From Spisula solida (taxonomy: Eukaryota > Mollusca > Bivalvia > Venerida > Mactridae): 64,000 nt of DNA. Shown one piece after another: positions 1-13,500 of this stretch. The position numbers were made by a program, and so were the translations under genes. Under the pieces are notes generated by a model. It had not been told where the DNA came from. It made no database searches and saw only the letters and a list, made by a program, of their open reading frames with translations. Location: the NCBI GenBank assembly GCA_947247005.1, contig OX365956.1, forward strand, positions 10,808,089 to 10,872,088, read 5' to 3'. How positions within the stretch are numbered: the first letter of the stretch is position 1; every line of letters begins with the position of its first letter.

Positions 1-1473
1 CTAAAAACTTGATAACATGAAAACGCAGAAACAATAGAAGAAGTTTATTTCAAATTCAAAAGGCCACATGGCCCACGAGAACATCAATATACAATACACA
101 ATTTATACAATTTATACAATGACACAACAAAATGACACTACAAAATGACAACATAAATGCAAAAGAATGAGACAATAGAGTAATAATAAACAAGAGAGAA
201 AGATTGAGTGGTTAGAGAGTGGGATGGCATATCACGGAAGTAATGTGGGCATTGAAAAGACGAAGAACGAAATATGCATAGCAACGTTAGAAAGAACATC
301 GGCAATATTAACTAAAGCTGCAGAACAGAAAGACAAAGGTTGAGTGGACAGGGCATACAGAGCAAGAGTGTTAAGCGGAGAAAGATGCATAGTCCGTTTA
401 GAAATAGAAATACACGACATGAATATATGAGAGTCATATCTATAGAGACAAATCAACAATCAACATATGTACATTTCTTGAAAACATATATATATATATA
501 AAACAAACATACACACAGTCGTTATTCATAATAATATAGGTATATAGCAAATTAACTGCCTCACAAAATGTATTTACATTAAAGGTTTACAAACAACACT
601 GTTCAAATAAGCAAGATCCAGTGATGCATCCAATTTAATTATTTGATGTTGTGAATAATTGTAATTTCAAATGGTAATTTTGTCGACATGTTTTGTAAAT
701 GTTTATGTACATGCATTTTGTACAACGAAGACACTTTATGATAATTAAGATAGCGAGGATCTTAGTGTAAAAGCTTTAAAATGTACGTGCTTAATTTTTC
801 AATTACACACCTATTTGTGCTTTCAAAAAAGTTATTTGAGTTTGAACATGCTCGGATTTGACCAACAATACATGTACATTATATATATTTGTAACGTAAA
901 TCTTAATAAAGACTGCATTCTGTAATGAAATGAACATGTCTGTGTATATTTTATACCCGGTAAGTGTACTTCTCATGGATGACCGTTGAAACTGCCTTAA
1001 GCTGTACGGGAACGTATAAGGTGGGCTGTGACAGTTTAAAACACTAAACAGTTTAGTGCAAGTACAGTTGTATTATAAAAATGGCTAATTTGATAATACT
1101 GGCTGTTAAAGGCCCTACGTTAAAATGTTACACAGCAGAATGTCCACACGTCCGTCTTTCCGTTCAGCGGTCACATTGGTGTAAATAAATAAATAAATGA
1201 TTTAATTTTAATTAAGAGCAAATTTGACTGAATTACTCCAATGAGAAAGTAAAAGGCAATTTTAATAAGTAAATACATTTTTAAGTAAGTTTAATTTGAA
1301 TACTCGAAGCTTAAACTTAAATTATATACTCCGAGTGATATGAGAATAATTTGCATCATGAAGAATGTACGCATGTGTCGTATCATACCCGCTAGATAAC
1401 GGGTGTTTCCTCACTTTAGTTATACTGCTATGTGGAACGTGTCTGGTAACATTTAACACTTGTCTTTCTCACG
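1..1473. other. 5' flank of the DUF885 gene; possible LINE 3' end at its left edge
   Basis: No gene is supported here. Bases 41-90, read on the minus strand, give a GGCC-rich hairpin followed by TTTTGAATTTGAAATAAA, which looks like the 3' end and polyadenylation signal of a LINE or of a minus-strand transcript lying mostly outside the window. A TA run is at 485-500 and an (AAAT)n run at 1186-1200. No convincing TATA box is visible ahead of the start codon at 1474. Confidence 0.35.
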
Positions 1474-1555
1474 ATGAAGATAGTATTCGTGGATTTAATG
1501 TTTGTTATATATATATTGTGCACCTGTATCGCGATACAAACAGTTGTGGAGGCAG
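1474..1555 (+). CDS. DUF885 gene, exon 1 (signal peptide)
   Basis: The ATG at 1474 has A at -3 and opens a hydrophobic leader (MKIVFVDLMFVIYILCTC..., ending VVEA). The exon ends after one base of a Gly codon at a strong donor, CAG|GTATGT. The following exon supplies exactly the two bases needed. Confidence 0.8.
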
Positions 1556-4500
1556 GTATGTACAATGTGTGGTTAATTATTATCATGAATTGTAAACCCT
1601 ATAGCTCCAGGCAATTTAGTTTCTGAGCACATTAAATTTGACTTTCCCACTCAGGTCCATTTAAGTGTCAGGGACCAGACCGGTAGGGACACAGTGATCA
1701 ACATGGGACCATCTTTTCGGACAACCCTCGTATATCACAAAATAAACTTGTAACTTGTAAAATTATAATAATGAATTCGTGCAGTTAAAATTGTGAATTC
1801 GTGAAGCTGAAATAGTGGATTCGCGAATATAATTTCAAGGATTTCTTCTTCATGAAATTACGATTTGGACTTCATGAAATCGAAGTTGTTAACTTTCTGA
1901 TGTTGAATTCATGAATTCATAAAGTTAAATTACATCAATGTAGTACATTCGCGAAGTTAAAAAACGTGAATTTGAAATCGTGAATTCGAGAAGTTGTAAT
2001 AGAAAATTTGTGTACAATAGTTTTAAATACGAAATTATAAAGTTTACAACTCCATTCCATGACGTTAAAAACACGAATTCCTTAAGTTTAAATGTCAGTA
2101 CAAGTCATCTTTAACTCTTCGCTTTTGTCTGTACATATATACATAAATACAGATGATGGAATGGGGTAATCATAGTGCATACAATTTAGTGCCCTTATTC
2201 GGGTGTAACTAGTGTTGTGACATGTACAGCACGATTAAGTGCCCATTCGGGTGTAACCAGTGTTGTGACATGTACTGCACAATTTAGTGCTTTTATTCGG
2301 GTGTAACCAGTGCTGTGACGTGTACTGCACAATTTAGTGCTCTTATTCTGATGTTACCCGTGTTGTGACGTGTACTGCACAATGTAGTGCTCTTATACTG
2401 ATGTTACCCGTGTTGTGACATGTACTGCACAATTTAGTGCTCTTATACTGATGTTACCCGTGTTGTGACGTGTACTGCACAATGTAGTGCCCATATTCTG
2501 ATGTTACCCGTGTTGTGACGATTACTGCACAATGTAGTGCCCATATTCTGATGTTACCCGTGTTGTGACGTGTACTGCACAATGTAGTGCCCATATTCTG
2601 ATGTTACCCGTGTTGTGACGTGTACTGCACAATGTAGTGCCCATATTCTGATGTTACCCGTGTTGTGACATATACTGCACAATTTAGTGCTCTTATACTG
2701 ATGTTACCCGTGTTGTGACGTGTACTGCACAATGTAGTGCCCATATTCTGATGTTACCCGTGTTGTGACGTGTACTGCACAATGTAGTGCCCATATTCTG
2801 ATGTTACCCGTGTTGTGACGTGTACTGCACAATGTAGTGCCCATATTTTGATGTTACCCGTGTTGTGACATGTACTGCACAATTTAGTGCTCTTATACTG
2901 ATGTTACCCGTGTTGTGACGTGTACTGCACAATGTAGTGCTCTTATACTGATGTTACCCGTGTTGTGACGTGTACTGCACAATGTAGTGCCCATATTCTG
3001 ATGTTATCCTCGTTGTGACGTGGATGGGTAAAAACTCATGTTCTATGCGTGTTGTGACGTCGACTGAACGATACACAGCATGTTGTTGTACCCAGCCAGT
3101 CCACCGAGTCTCGGTATGAGTGCTTTACCAGCTGAGCAAGACCGGATGTGCTTTATGTGGTGTCTGTGTATATAGAGTAATAAACAAGTGCCAAAAATGA
3201 ACATGTTTATAAGTGTGATTGGTTGTACAGTAAAACTTCGTTATAACGGGCGTCGATATTACGAGCACCCGGCCTATGTCGAGCAACATGTAATAACGTA
3301 ATATATGTTTAATCATTAAAGGAAAGGATGCGGAGGCACTGGGAGTGTTACAAGATGATTTCTGGAACTGGCGAATGAAGGAAAACCCGACCATATCTTC
3401 ATATAGTGGTTTCACAGAGTATAATAACATCATGGAGGAGTACGGTCTGGAAAACTTTGAAAGGCGACGGGTATGACGATTTTTTAAGTTATTGTTTTAA
3501 GTCCCTGTGGGTAACAGATTCGTTTTGCAGTCCTATGAAGAATACCAAGTGACACAAGGCGAACCTGATTTTACCATTTTGTTTTATACACCGTTTCTCA
3601 GTATTAATTCAGTCATATATACGGCGGCTGATTTACCTAACCAGTTTTTCTGAACCGTATCATAACCAGTGCTAACCATTCACTCCACAAGGAACCAGAA
3701 ACAGAGAAATCACCATAAAATGTAAAACTAAAACTTACTGTTGTTAAAAAGATCTAGTGACATAACAGAACATGTTTTGATACCCTTTTTCAGACTGACA
3801 CTTTGGCATTTTCTGATCGGCTTTCAGCTATAAATAGGAATGACCTTGATCAAAGTGGCAAGGTGAATTGGGACATTCTTAATGATACGTTTGAGACATA
3901 CCTGAAAGGCAATCTATGGGCGGAGTGAGTAATCATTATATATTTACAATCTGTTTGTCTTATATATTGTACACAATTCAAGTAGACACGTTTAACTAGT
4001 AAATCAACATTTAACGACCATTGATAATGACACAAGAAGGGTGACATGTCGGCGAAAAGTTTGAAGTATATAAACTTTAGAATCGTAAGATACAATAGGC
4101 ATCCGGAACAAAATACTGAACTTGGTTCATGTAAATTGGGATGCTTGCAAACACGATCATGTTTAAGTCCAATTACATTCTCTGTGTCCCACTGACAGAG
4201 TGTTTGATGACCAACCAGCAGAGCCGTGTTCGATGATGTGGAATAGACTGTGGTATTGATCAACACATGCGTAGAAGTTGTCCGCTCCTTGCAGAAAAGC
4301 AAATTAGAACTGGATTATGAATAATTCCAGGTTAACAGTATTATGACAAAACACGTTTGGTGCATAAAAATTTGTATACGCCAAGCCTGATATAATATTA
4401 TGACAAAACACGTACTATATATAGTCCGTTTGCGGCGAAAAATCGTCTAAAATGAAGATTTCTCAGTATTTACTGCACCTACAAGTATGAGATTTTGCAC

Positions 4501-7500
4501 GAGTAAATGAAATGTATCTACCTAATATACAAATAAATGTAAGCAACATCGGACATGTGTGAAAAAAGTTTTGTTCATGAGTTCTATGTAAAATATTTGT
4601 AGTTTACAATGAAACTTCATGTTAGAAGACTCGATACACACAACAGCCAATTGCATGGTCACGTGACACGTCTAACGGTAGATTTACGTATTTGTAACCT
4701 ATTTAATATAGCATATACGAGGCCCGTCTGTTCATCTGTACTGTCTATGTGTATCATATTTCCGGGTCTAAACGTAAAAATGGCTTGCGTCTAGCAGCCT
4801 CCTTCTCGAACTATAAAAACACGAATTTTACAGCGTCCTTAAACGATTTTGACTGCTTAATATTAGGCATTCTTCAAACGTGTTCATGAATGTCGATTTC
4901 AGACTAATCGTAAAGGTTTGAGTAGATGTATATTACTCAGTTTTTTAAGACTGGTTCAGTCATAAGACTACTTGTCATTGCGCACATAAACATTATAATG
5001 CTTTTATATAGTAGATAGTAGAGTGCGCATGCGCCGAGTGGATAACGCTTTTCTTCTTGCTCTCCGAGAATTCTGCAAAAATCTGCTCCTATAACACCCT
5101 AGAAGCTTTTTCTTGACTAATTTATCTATACCTATCTTAGAATAAACGATTACGCTATAAGTTCCCGTAGCCGCCCGAAAATTGGGTGATTTTTGATGAC
5201 TTGTAATTCCCGCTTCTTTGAGATATAAGCGGCCATTTGTTTTCATTATTTACCTTTGTACATGCTGTAAGCGGCAAAGATGGTTTATTTAGCCCGATAG
5301 AAGTATGGTAAGATTATTTATCCCATTAATTTGTGTCCTAGCAGCTATCTGGGCCACAGAGCCCCTGCCCAACATGTCAGAAAGTGACCCACCCTCCGCC
5401 CCTTGCGGTAGCTGTGACCTGGAAGTTGTTGACCGTGGAATACTATGTGAGCAATGTTCCCAATGGTACCACCCAGACTGCCAAGATATTGGAGATGAAA
5501 CTTATGATTTCCTAACTGACAAACCGGTCTTCTCATGGGACTGCTTGGCATGTGGTAACACAAACCTAACTAAATCTTCCATCCAGTCTCCACTATCCTC
5601 GTTTTCAACTGGCAATAGTTTCAGTTCCCTAAGCGATCAGCCTCCCGAGTCCGAGCAAAATAATCTGAGAACAAACTCTCAGCAGACAAGCAAACCTCGT
5701 GCCCCACCAAAAAAACTGAGCCAACCCAAATGCCTTAAGGTCTTAAACTTCAACGCCCAGTCTATAAATAAGGACTCCAAAAGAGATCAACTTCATACTG
5801 TGCTCGACCAATACAAGCCAGATGTTGTGATTGGGACAGAGACGTGGCTCTCATCTGAGACCTACGACTCTGAAATCATGCCCCCTGAGTTGGGCTATGA
5901 CATCTATCGGAAAGATAGAGGCTCTAGAGGTGGTGGGTTAATGATCCTAGTCTCCAGCAAATTCCTGACACAGAGGGTGACGCAGTTTGAAACAAACTGC
6001 GAGATCCTATGGGTCAAAATTGAGCTAGCTGGTGCCAAACCACTGCACATAGCAGCCTACTACAGACCCAAGGAGTCTGATATATCCAGCCAGGATGAAT
6101 TAAAACGCTCACTAGAGCTAATTAGACAAATTAAAGGCCCAAAATGGTTACTGGGGGACTTTAACTACCCAAAATTCACATGGAATGATAATGAACCCTA
6201 TATTATGACTGACTGCAAATTTATGAACATGTACCACCAGTTCATAGAAATCCTAGATGACCACAATCTCACACAAATGGTCACCATGCCCACCAGGGGT
6301 AATAATATTCTGGACCTATTCCTATGTGACAACCCATCACTAGTCACCAAAGTAGACATTCTTCCTGGATTATCAGACCATGACATGGTCTACGCTGAGG
6401 TAAATATCAGACCTCAGTTCAGCAAACACAAACCACGCTCAATGCATATGTACAAGCGAGCCGACTGGGATGCCCTGAAACCGGACCTGGAAAGATTCAA
6501 AGATTCCTTTATGGAGACATGTCATGACAAGTTGGTGAACTGCCTATGGACAGACTTCAAAAATGCTCTCTATAAAGGTATCAATGGCCATGTGCCTCAA
6601 AAGACAGTCAGCAGTAAAACATCACTTCCCTGGATTAATCAGGAAATAAAGAGACATATCCGAAAAAGAGATAGTCTCTTCCACAAATACAAAAAGTCCA
6701 GGCGGCAAAGTGACCGGCAATCCTTTATTGATGCGAGGCACATTGTCAAGCAAAAACTAAAGGAGGCCCATAACAAATACATAGAATCCATCCTTGACCT
6801 TGCTACTTCTGAGGACCCTGGTACCAAAACAACCTTCACTAGCAAAAAGCTATTCTCTTTGCTGAATAACTCAAAGCAAGATAGCAAAGGTATCTCGTCA
6901 CTAGGTAGCGATGGCAAATTGTACACTGACAACAAGAACATGGCAAATATCCTTAACGCACAGTTCCAGTCTGTATTCACCCCCAAAAGCCCACTTAGCC
7001 TACAACAGATATCAAACATGGCAAACCAGCCTACACCTGGAACTGATACCCAGTGTATGAGTCCCATCACAATCTCCACTAATGGGATTATGAAACTACT
7101 GAAAGACATAAACCCCCATAAGGCAGCAGGTCCTGACCAGATGAAGCCTCTTGTGCTCCAGCAGCTAAGCAGCACCATCGCACCTATAATACAAGTGATC
7201 TTCCAAAAATCGATTGACTCTGGGAGGGTTCCAAATGATTGGAACACGGCGAATGTGTGCCCCATATACAAGAAAGGAGACAAGTGCAATCCCGCCAACT
7301 ATAGGCCCATTTCACTCACTTGTGTCCTATGCAAGCTGCTGGAGCATATAGTTGCTTCAAATGTTGTTGCACACCTAGACTCGAATGACATCCTGTATGA
7401 CCTGCAACACGGATTTCGATCCAAGCGGTCATGTGAGACCCAACTTGTCATGCTGGTGGAGGATCTACTTCGAGGCTCTTTATCAGGCCAGCAATCTGAC

Positions 7501-10500
7501 CTGATAATGCTAGATTTTTCAAAGGCTTTTGACAAAGTTAACCATGAGAAACTTATATTTAAACTCCATCAGTATGGCATCAGGGGTCAAACACTACAAT
7601 GGATCCGAGCATTCTTGTCCAACAGGTCTCAACAAGTCGTGCTTGAAAATGATACTTCAGACAGTGTACCTGTCACATCTGGAGTACCACAGGGATCAGT
7701 ACTCGGGCCCATACTTTTCCTTATATATATAAACGACTTACCCGATGACATCAAATCCAAGGTCAGGCTGTTTGCTGATGATACCGCGGTGTACTTGGCA
7801 GTATCAAATCTGCAGGATGCAAAGCTCCTGCAGGATGACCTAAACAGACTCCAGGAATGGGAAGCATTATGGGACATGGACTTCAACCCACAAAAGTGCA
7901 CTGTTATACAGGTGACACGCTCAAAACATCCAGTCCCATCCACATACACCCTACATGGCCAAACCCTGGAGAATGTGACATGTGCCAAGTGCCTCGGGGT
8001 TGATATCAGCAGCGACCTGACCTGGACACATCACATAGACCGGGCAACAACATCAGCCAACCGTACGCTGGGGTTTCTGAAGCGAAATATACGTACACAG
8101 AACCCCAGCGTACGGCAAATAGCATACAAAGCCCTAGTACGCCCAGTCATCGAATATTCATCCCCTGTCTGGAGCCCGTACACCAAGGACCTCATAGACA
8201 GGGTAGAGATGATCCAAAGGCGGGCTGCTAGGTGGGTATGTAGCGACTACTCATACTACTCCAGTGTAACTGGTATGCTAGAGAAGCTTCGTTGGAGATC
8301 CCTACAAGACAGGCGAAGTGATGCACGCCTGTGCTTGTTCTACAAGATCGTCCACGGGCTTGTAGCCATACAAATGCCACCATATATCACACACCCTGCC
8401 AGAACATCAAGGACCCATCACCCCCTCGCATTCAGACAAATACACTGCCGAGTAGATTACTATAAATATTCCTTCTTCCCGCTTGCAGTCATACAATGGA
8501 ACAGGTTACCGTCCAACATAGTCATGCTGCCTACCTTAGAAAACTTCAAGGAGGCAGTGTGTACTATTCCCCACACTATGCCATAATTCACAGTACCTTA
8601 TATTTTAATAACCATACTTTTACCTTTTACTAGCTATCACTGTTCCTTCGAACTTTTAACTTTGTATTTCACTCCTATTCTCTTTTACTTTTAACTTTTT
8701 TACTTTACTCACACCACTTGGCGTGCATTCAATTGCCGGCACATAATCTCCGCGAGGGGGTGATGCAGTATACATAGATAGATAGATTATTAAGTTCTTA
8801 ATTTAACATTATTATATACGTGTATGTCCATGTATAAGTATATACATAGCTTATGCAGCTTAGTGAATAAGGGTTTGGTTTTTCGCTGCTTTTCCGTGAT
8901 ATTACATATTATACATAATCTGTATACACACAAACGACATACCTAAATAAATCGACTTATATGGGCCTCATAAATTTCGCTTTCATCATAGCAATGTTAA
9001 TCTTGCTGATCACGGATTATAACAGTTAATAAAAGGACAGCTAAGCATCAATGGAAACCAGATTTCCTCCCTGCGTTAAAGTGTTCAAATACAAGTAATA
9101 TCAATATACAATAAAGAATAAACTTGTTGAAATAAGTAACTAAAAATTATGAAATTTAAAATGGGAGTAGGTAGAATGTAATTATGATTCTACGTAAATT
9201 TTTATCAACATCTGATGAATAGATTATTAACCATTCAAAATTTAGACGATTTTTTTCGCTGCAAACGGGCTATACTATATACTCTGTAGCCAAAGGTAGA
9301 AGTCTGTGAGCTATATATGACCCGTACCAATGTAGCATACCACGTTACTCTGACGTCACAAAAAGGCATTCAATCCAATACGAAATTTGTCAACATTGAA
9401 AAACGAAAAAAGCCACATTTTATTTCTACTATACCCAGTGTAGCAATAGCACATGACTTTTGCATCACTAAAGGCTACAAATCCAAGAGGAAAACAAAAA
9501 AATGGGCTTTATTTATATGTGTTACTTTTTTCAATAAGTATACGTCCGTTGCAGAATTTTGAAGTTTGTTCGTGAGATAACTTTCACATAATCATTCTAC
9601 ATATTTATTTTGCTGGTATTTATTCATTCCTGGCAAAGATGACTCCAAACGTTACGGTGTTCCTTTAATTTCTTTGAGCAGTGTATAAGGTGCACCACAT
9701 ACAGTACATGTATACAGTACATCAAATATGTATAACAAATTCATGTTCTTAAACACGTTATGTATAAATGGTTTTTGGGTGTATTTTTGAACTACAATGC
9801 GTCATACTGGAGTTACAATATATTACCTGTGCAAAAAGGGTAAACTTTACGTTGATTTACGAGTATATTCTGCAATCTAAAATCACTTCATCTAGATTTA
9901 TATAATATTGTTCAGTTTTATGCGTATTTGTCGAAGGATTGTAACCACACACGAGTAGTCAATAAATATATAATCCGAGTTCGATACTCTCACCGCTCGT
10001 TTATACAGTTTTTAACATTCATACAGTTTATTTTTCAATACATAAAACTTTAAAGTCAATTAGTATTACAAATATTTACAATACAAATTTTAACATAATA
10101 TGGTCAATGGCAACAGTAATAACGTATCTGACATAATTATGTATGGTCACTGAGTCACGTCAAAATTATTGGAAATACAATACAAATTGAAACATACATG
10201 TATAGATTTGATAATCAGACCGTTTGTATATATAAAAAGAGGGCCCAAATGCTCATAGGTCGCTCACCTGTCCTAGTAGTTCATGCAGACCTCATAATGG
10301 TAGCCAATAGTGCATGAACAAGGTTTTCATATTGTCTTATAAATCGACCTTGTAATATTTACATCACATAGACCCAATGGCATATTTAAGTTTAAGCCAA
10401 GTTTTGTCTATGATTTGACCTTATGACCTAGTTTTTGTTTTGACCCTAGATAACCCAATATCGAACTTCACTTAGATTTTGTTGAGATGATCATTGTGAT

Positions 10501-13500
10501 CAACTTTCATAAAAATAAAGCCAACAATGAGACCTACACAAGGTTTTTCTAAGATTTGGAATTGTGACCTAGTTTTTGAACCCAGATGACCCAATATCAA
10601 ACTTAACCTAGATTTTGTATAGATGATCATTGTTACTAAGTTTCATAAATACTAGGTCATAATTGTGACCTCTACAGACTACACAAGGTTTTTCTATGGT
10701 TTGACCTTGTGACCTAGTTTTTTAACCCAGATGACCCAATATCGAACTTGACCTAGATTTGTTGACATAATCATTGTGACCAAGTTTCGTAAAGATTGGG
10801 CCACAATTGTGACCTCCAGTGTCTACACAAGTTTTTACTATGATTTGACCTTGTGATCTAGTTTTTGACCCCGAATGATCCAATATCGAACTTGACCTAC
10901 ATTTTGTTAACATAATCATTGTGACCAAGTTTCATTTATTTTAAGACTCGCTCATGGAAAACTATACAAAAGGAAAACAAACCGACTTCATGTTTCGATA
11001 ATCTATTAATAAATTTCAATAAGTAAGATTTGCTGAGGTACCATGCGGCTGCAGTCAGATCGCACAAAGAACAATAAAATTAAGATCTACCGAGATACCC
11101 TAAATGGCTACAGTTAGATCTTCAAGCTATTATAGTCATGATTTTTCTAGTAATAATATACCATATGTATGATCATATCACAATCACTATCGCGTTCATC
11201 TAAGAAAGCACTGAGGAGTCAATTAAGTTTTTGGAGGTATTTGGCCGCTACGTAAGACTAACCGCCATGCATGCGTCTTGGCATGACTCGTGGCTCTGAC
11301 AGAAACCCCAGCCTCAGAGCTATCAAAATGTAAATGTTCAATTCATTAAGTAAGTTAAAGCATTTCCCCGCTTTAATGCTTGAATTGTACAGACCAGGCA
11401 ATACTGTGTATATGTATAGTGCTGGCATGTTATTACCCGCACTACCGTGCAACTTATTACCAGCACTACCTTGCAGCGTCGCCATGTTAGCAGCTATGAC
11501 CCGCATCACCGTGCATCACTGCCGTGCTAAAACAAGGATGTATTAGCCAAAGAACAAGGGTAGCTCAAGAACGCCTAACATAATGTTATACGAGCGATTC
11601 AAGACCCTTAAGTTTTTTGACGTGCGATAAATACAGGGGATGCCTTAACTTACACGTACGACAAAATAGACCTATAAAGTACTGATATAATCAACAGTCG
11701 ATATTACGACTAATACTTGAACTATATGATACTACTGTGTTCTAGTTATAAAGCTCTGAAGCTAGAATTTCCGCCACAAAACTTTTACCTGAAAAAAATT
11801 CCCCCAAATTCGAGCAATACATATTAGACTTACAAGTCGACCAAGCTCAACTGTTACCCTAGGCCAATACCTCAAATTTGGCCGCATGACCTGCGCATGT
11901 AGGCAAATGTGTATGAGTCAATACCCGTGTAGATCTACAATACTTATATAATTTGACTACAATTAAACACTATGTCATCTAGAACTAAAATATACTAGAT
12001 GGGCATATACTGAATACCTAATGACATATTGGTAATACCGCCAAGTGCTACATAACACCACTAAAGAAAATATATCTAACTCTATTTATCTCGTTCAAAA
12101 CCAAAGTGAGAACACTGAACACCACCAACGTACTTGTACCAAATTGAAATACAGTAGCTCGGAGGCATTTCGGGTACCATAATGCTAAAGGATAGAGTCT
12201 ACAATTTAGCCGAACCAATAACAAATTAACTATGCAATAAACAAAAATATACCCACTAAAGCTGGGCAATTTTAATATTTATAACAGCCTGACTGTACTT
12301 TCATATTTAAAAGCGTGTGTATTATAATGACCCTACATACCAACTATAGCACAATATAAATAAGGCCAGGGCCTTTTTCTAGTTTAATATATATATTAAT
12401 AAGGGTCGTACAAAGCATACAAGTATTGTTACACTGCACACAAGACGATAACAAAACAAGATTTACAGTAGAGATGAAAAAGGCTCTATGAACTTGTGTG
12501 TACATCGATAATATAATGCTTACAGTGCTTTGATTCAGAATTTATTAGTGGGTCTATGGCCGATATGTACACATCCACTACTTACAGTGCTTTGATTCAG
12601 AATGTCGAGCAAACAGCCATAGCATACAGCGCTTTGATTCAAGATGTCGAGAAAACAACATTGCTTACAGTGCTGTGATACAGAATGTCGACCAAAACAA
12701 TCATTGCTTACAGTGAGTTGATTTAGAATGTCGAGCAAGCAGACATTGATTACAAGTTGCATTGATTTAAATCAGAATGTCAAGCAAAAAGTCACTGCTT
12801 ACAGTGCTTTGATTCAGAATATCGAGCAAACAGCCATTGCTTACCGTGTTTTGATTCAGAATATCGAGCAAACATACACTGCTAACAGTGCTTTGATTCA
12901 GCATGTCGAGCAAACATTCAACACATACAGTGCTTTGATTCAGAATGTCGAGTGAACAGCCACTGCTTACAGTGCTTTGATTCAGAATAACAAGGGTCTA
13001 GATGCTCTTTAGCCTGTATTGAGTTTGGACGATATGCAACCAAAATAGCATTTCAGTATGCAACAACCAACCGAGTCGACATCTGCATGCTACGTATTTA
13101 TACCACACGTAGGCGATTACCTACTGCCATACACACACAACGTTTATATACTATAAATATTTAAATCAATCGATAGAGCTTGAAATAAACATGAGTACCC
13201 GATTTTGTAGTCTGCTTAAAACAAATCTCTAGCGCCTCTCAACTTTTGTCAACATCATCGTAATCGCCACGAAATAGCCCTCTACATCTCGCCAGTATGA
13301 TCATCAACCCTTCGTGTAGCGTTTTATACCAATCATATAAACTTCGGAAGCAGGATGTCCACGATTTAATCAGATACACTTGGCCTTTCATTTTTGTAAA
13401 CTTTGCCCTTGGAGATACATACAGGAAAGACGAAGTGACGTCACCGAATGCAATAAAGTTCTGTATTGACCGGATCAGCCGGACTCAAAACGTTCGGTTA

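Noticed and set aside
6639..7988. Minus-strand open frames of 119-219 codons
   Set aside because: Shadows of the LINE coding sequence on the other strand; no motif.
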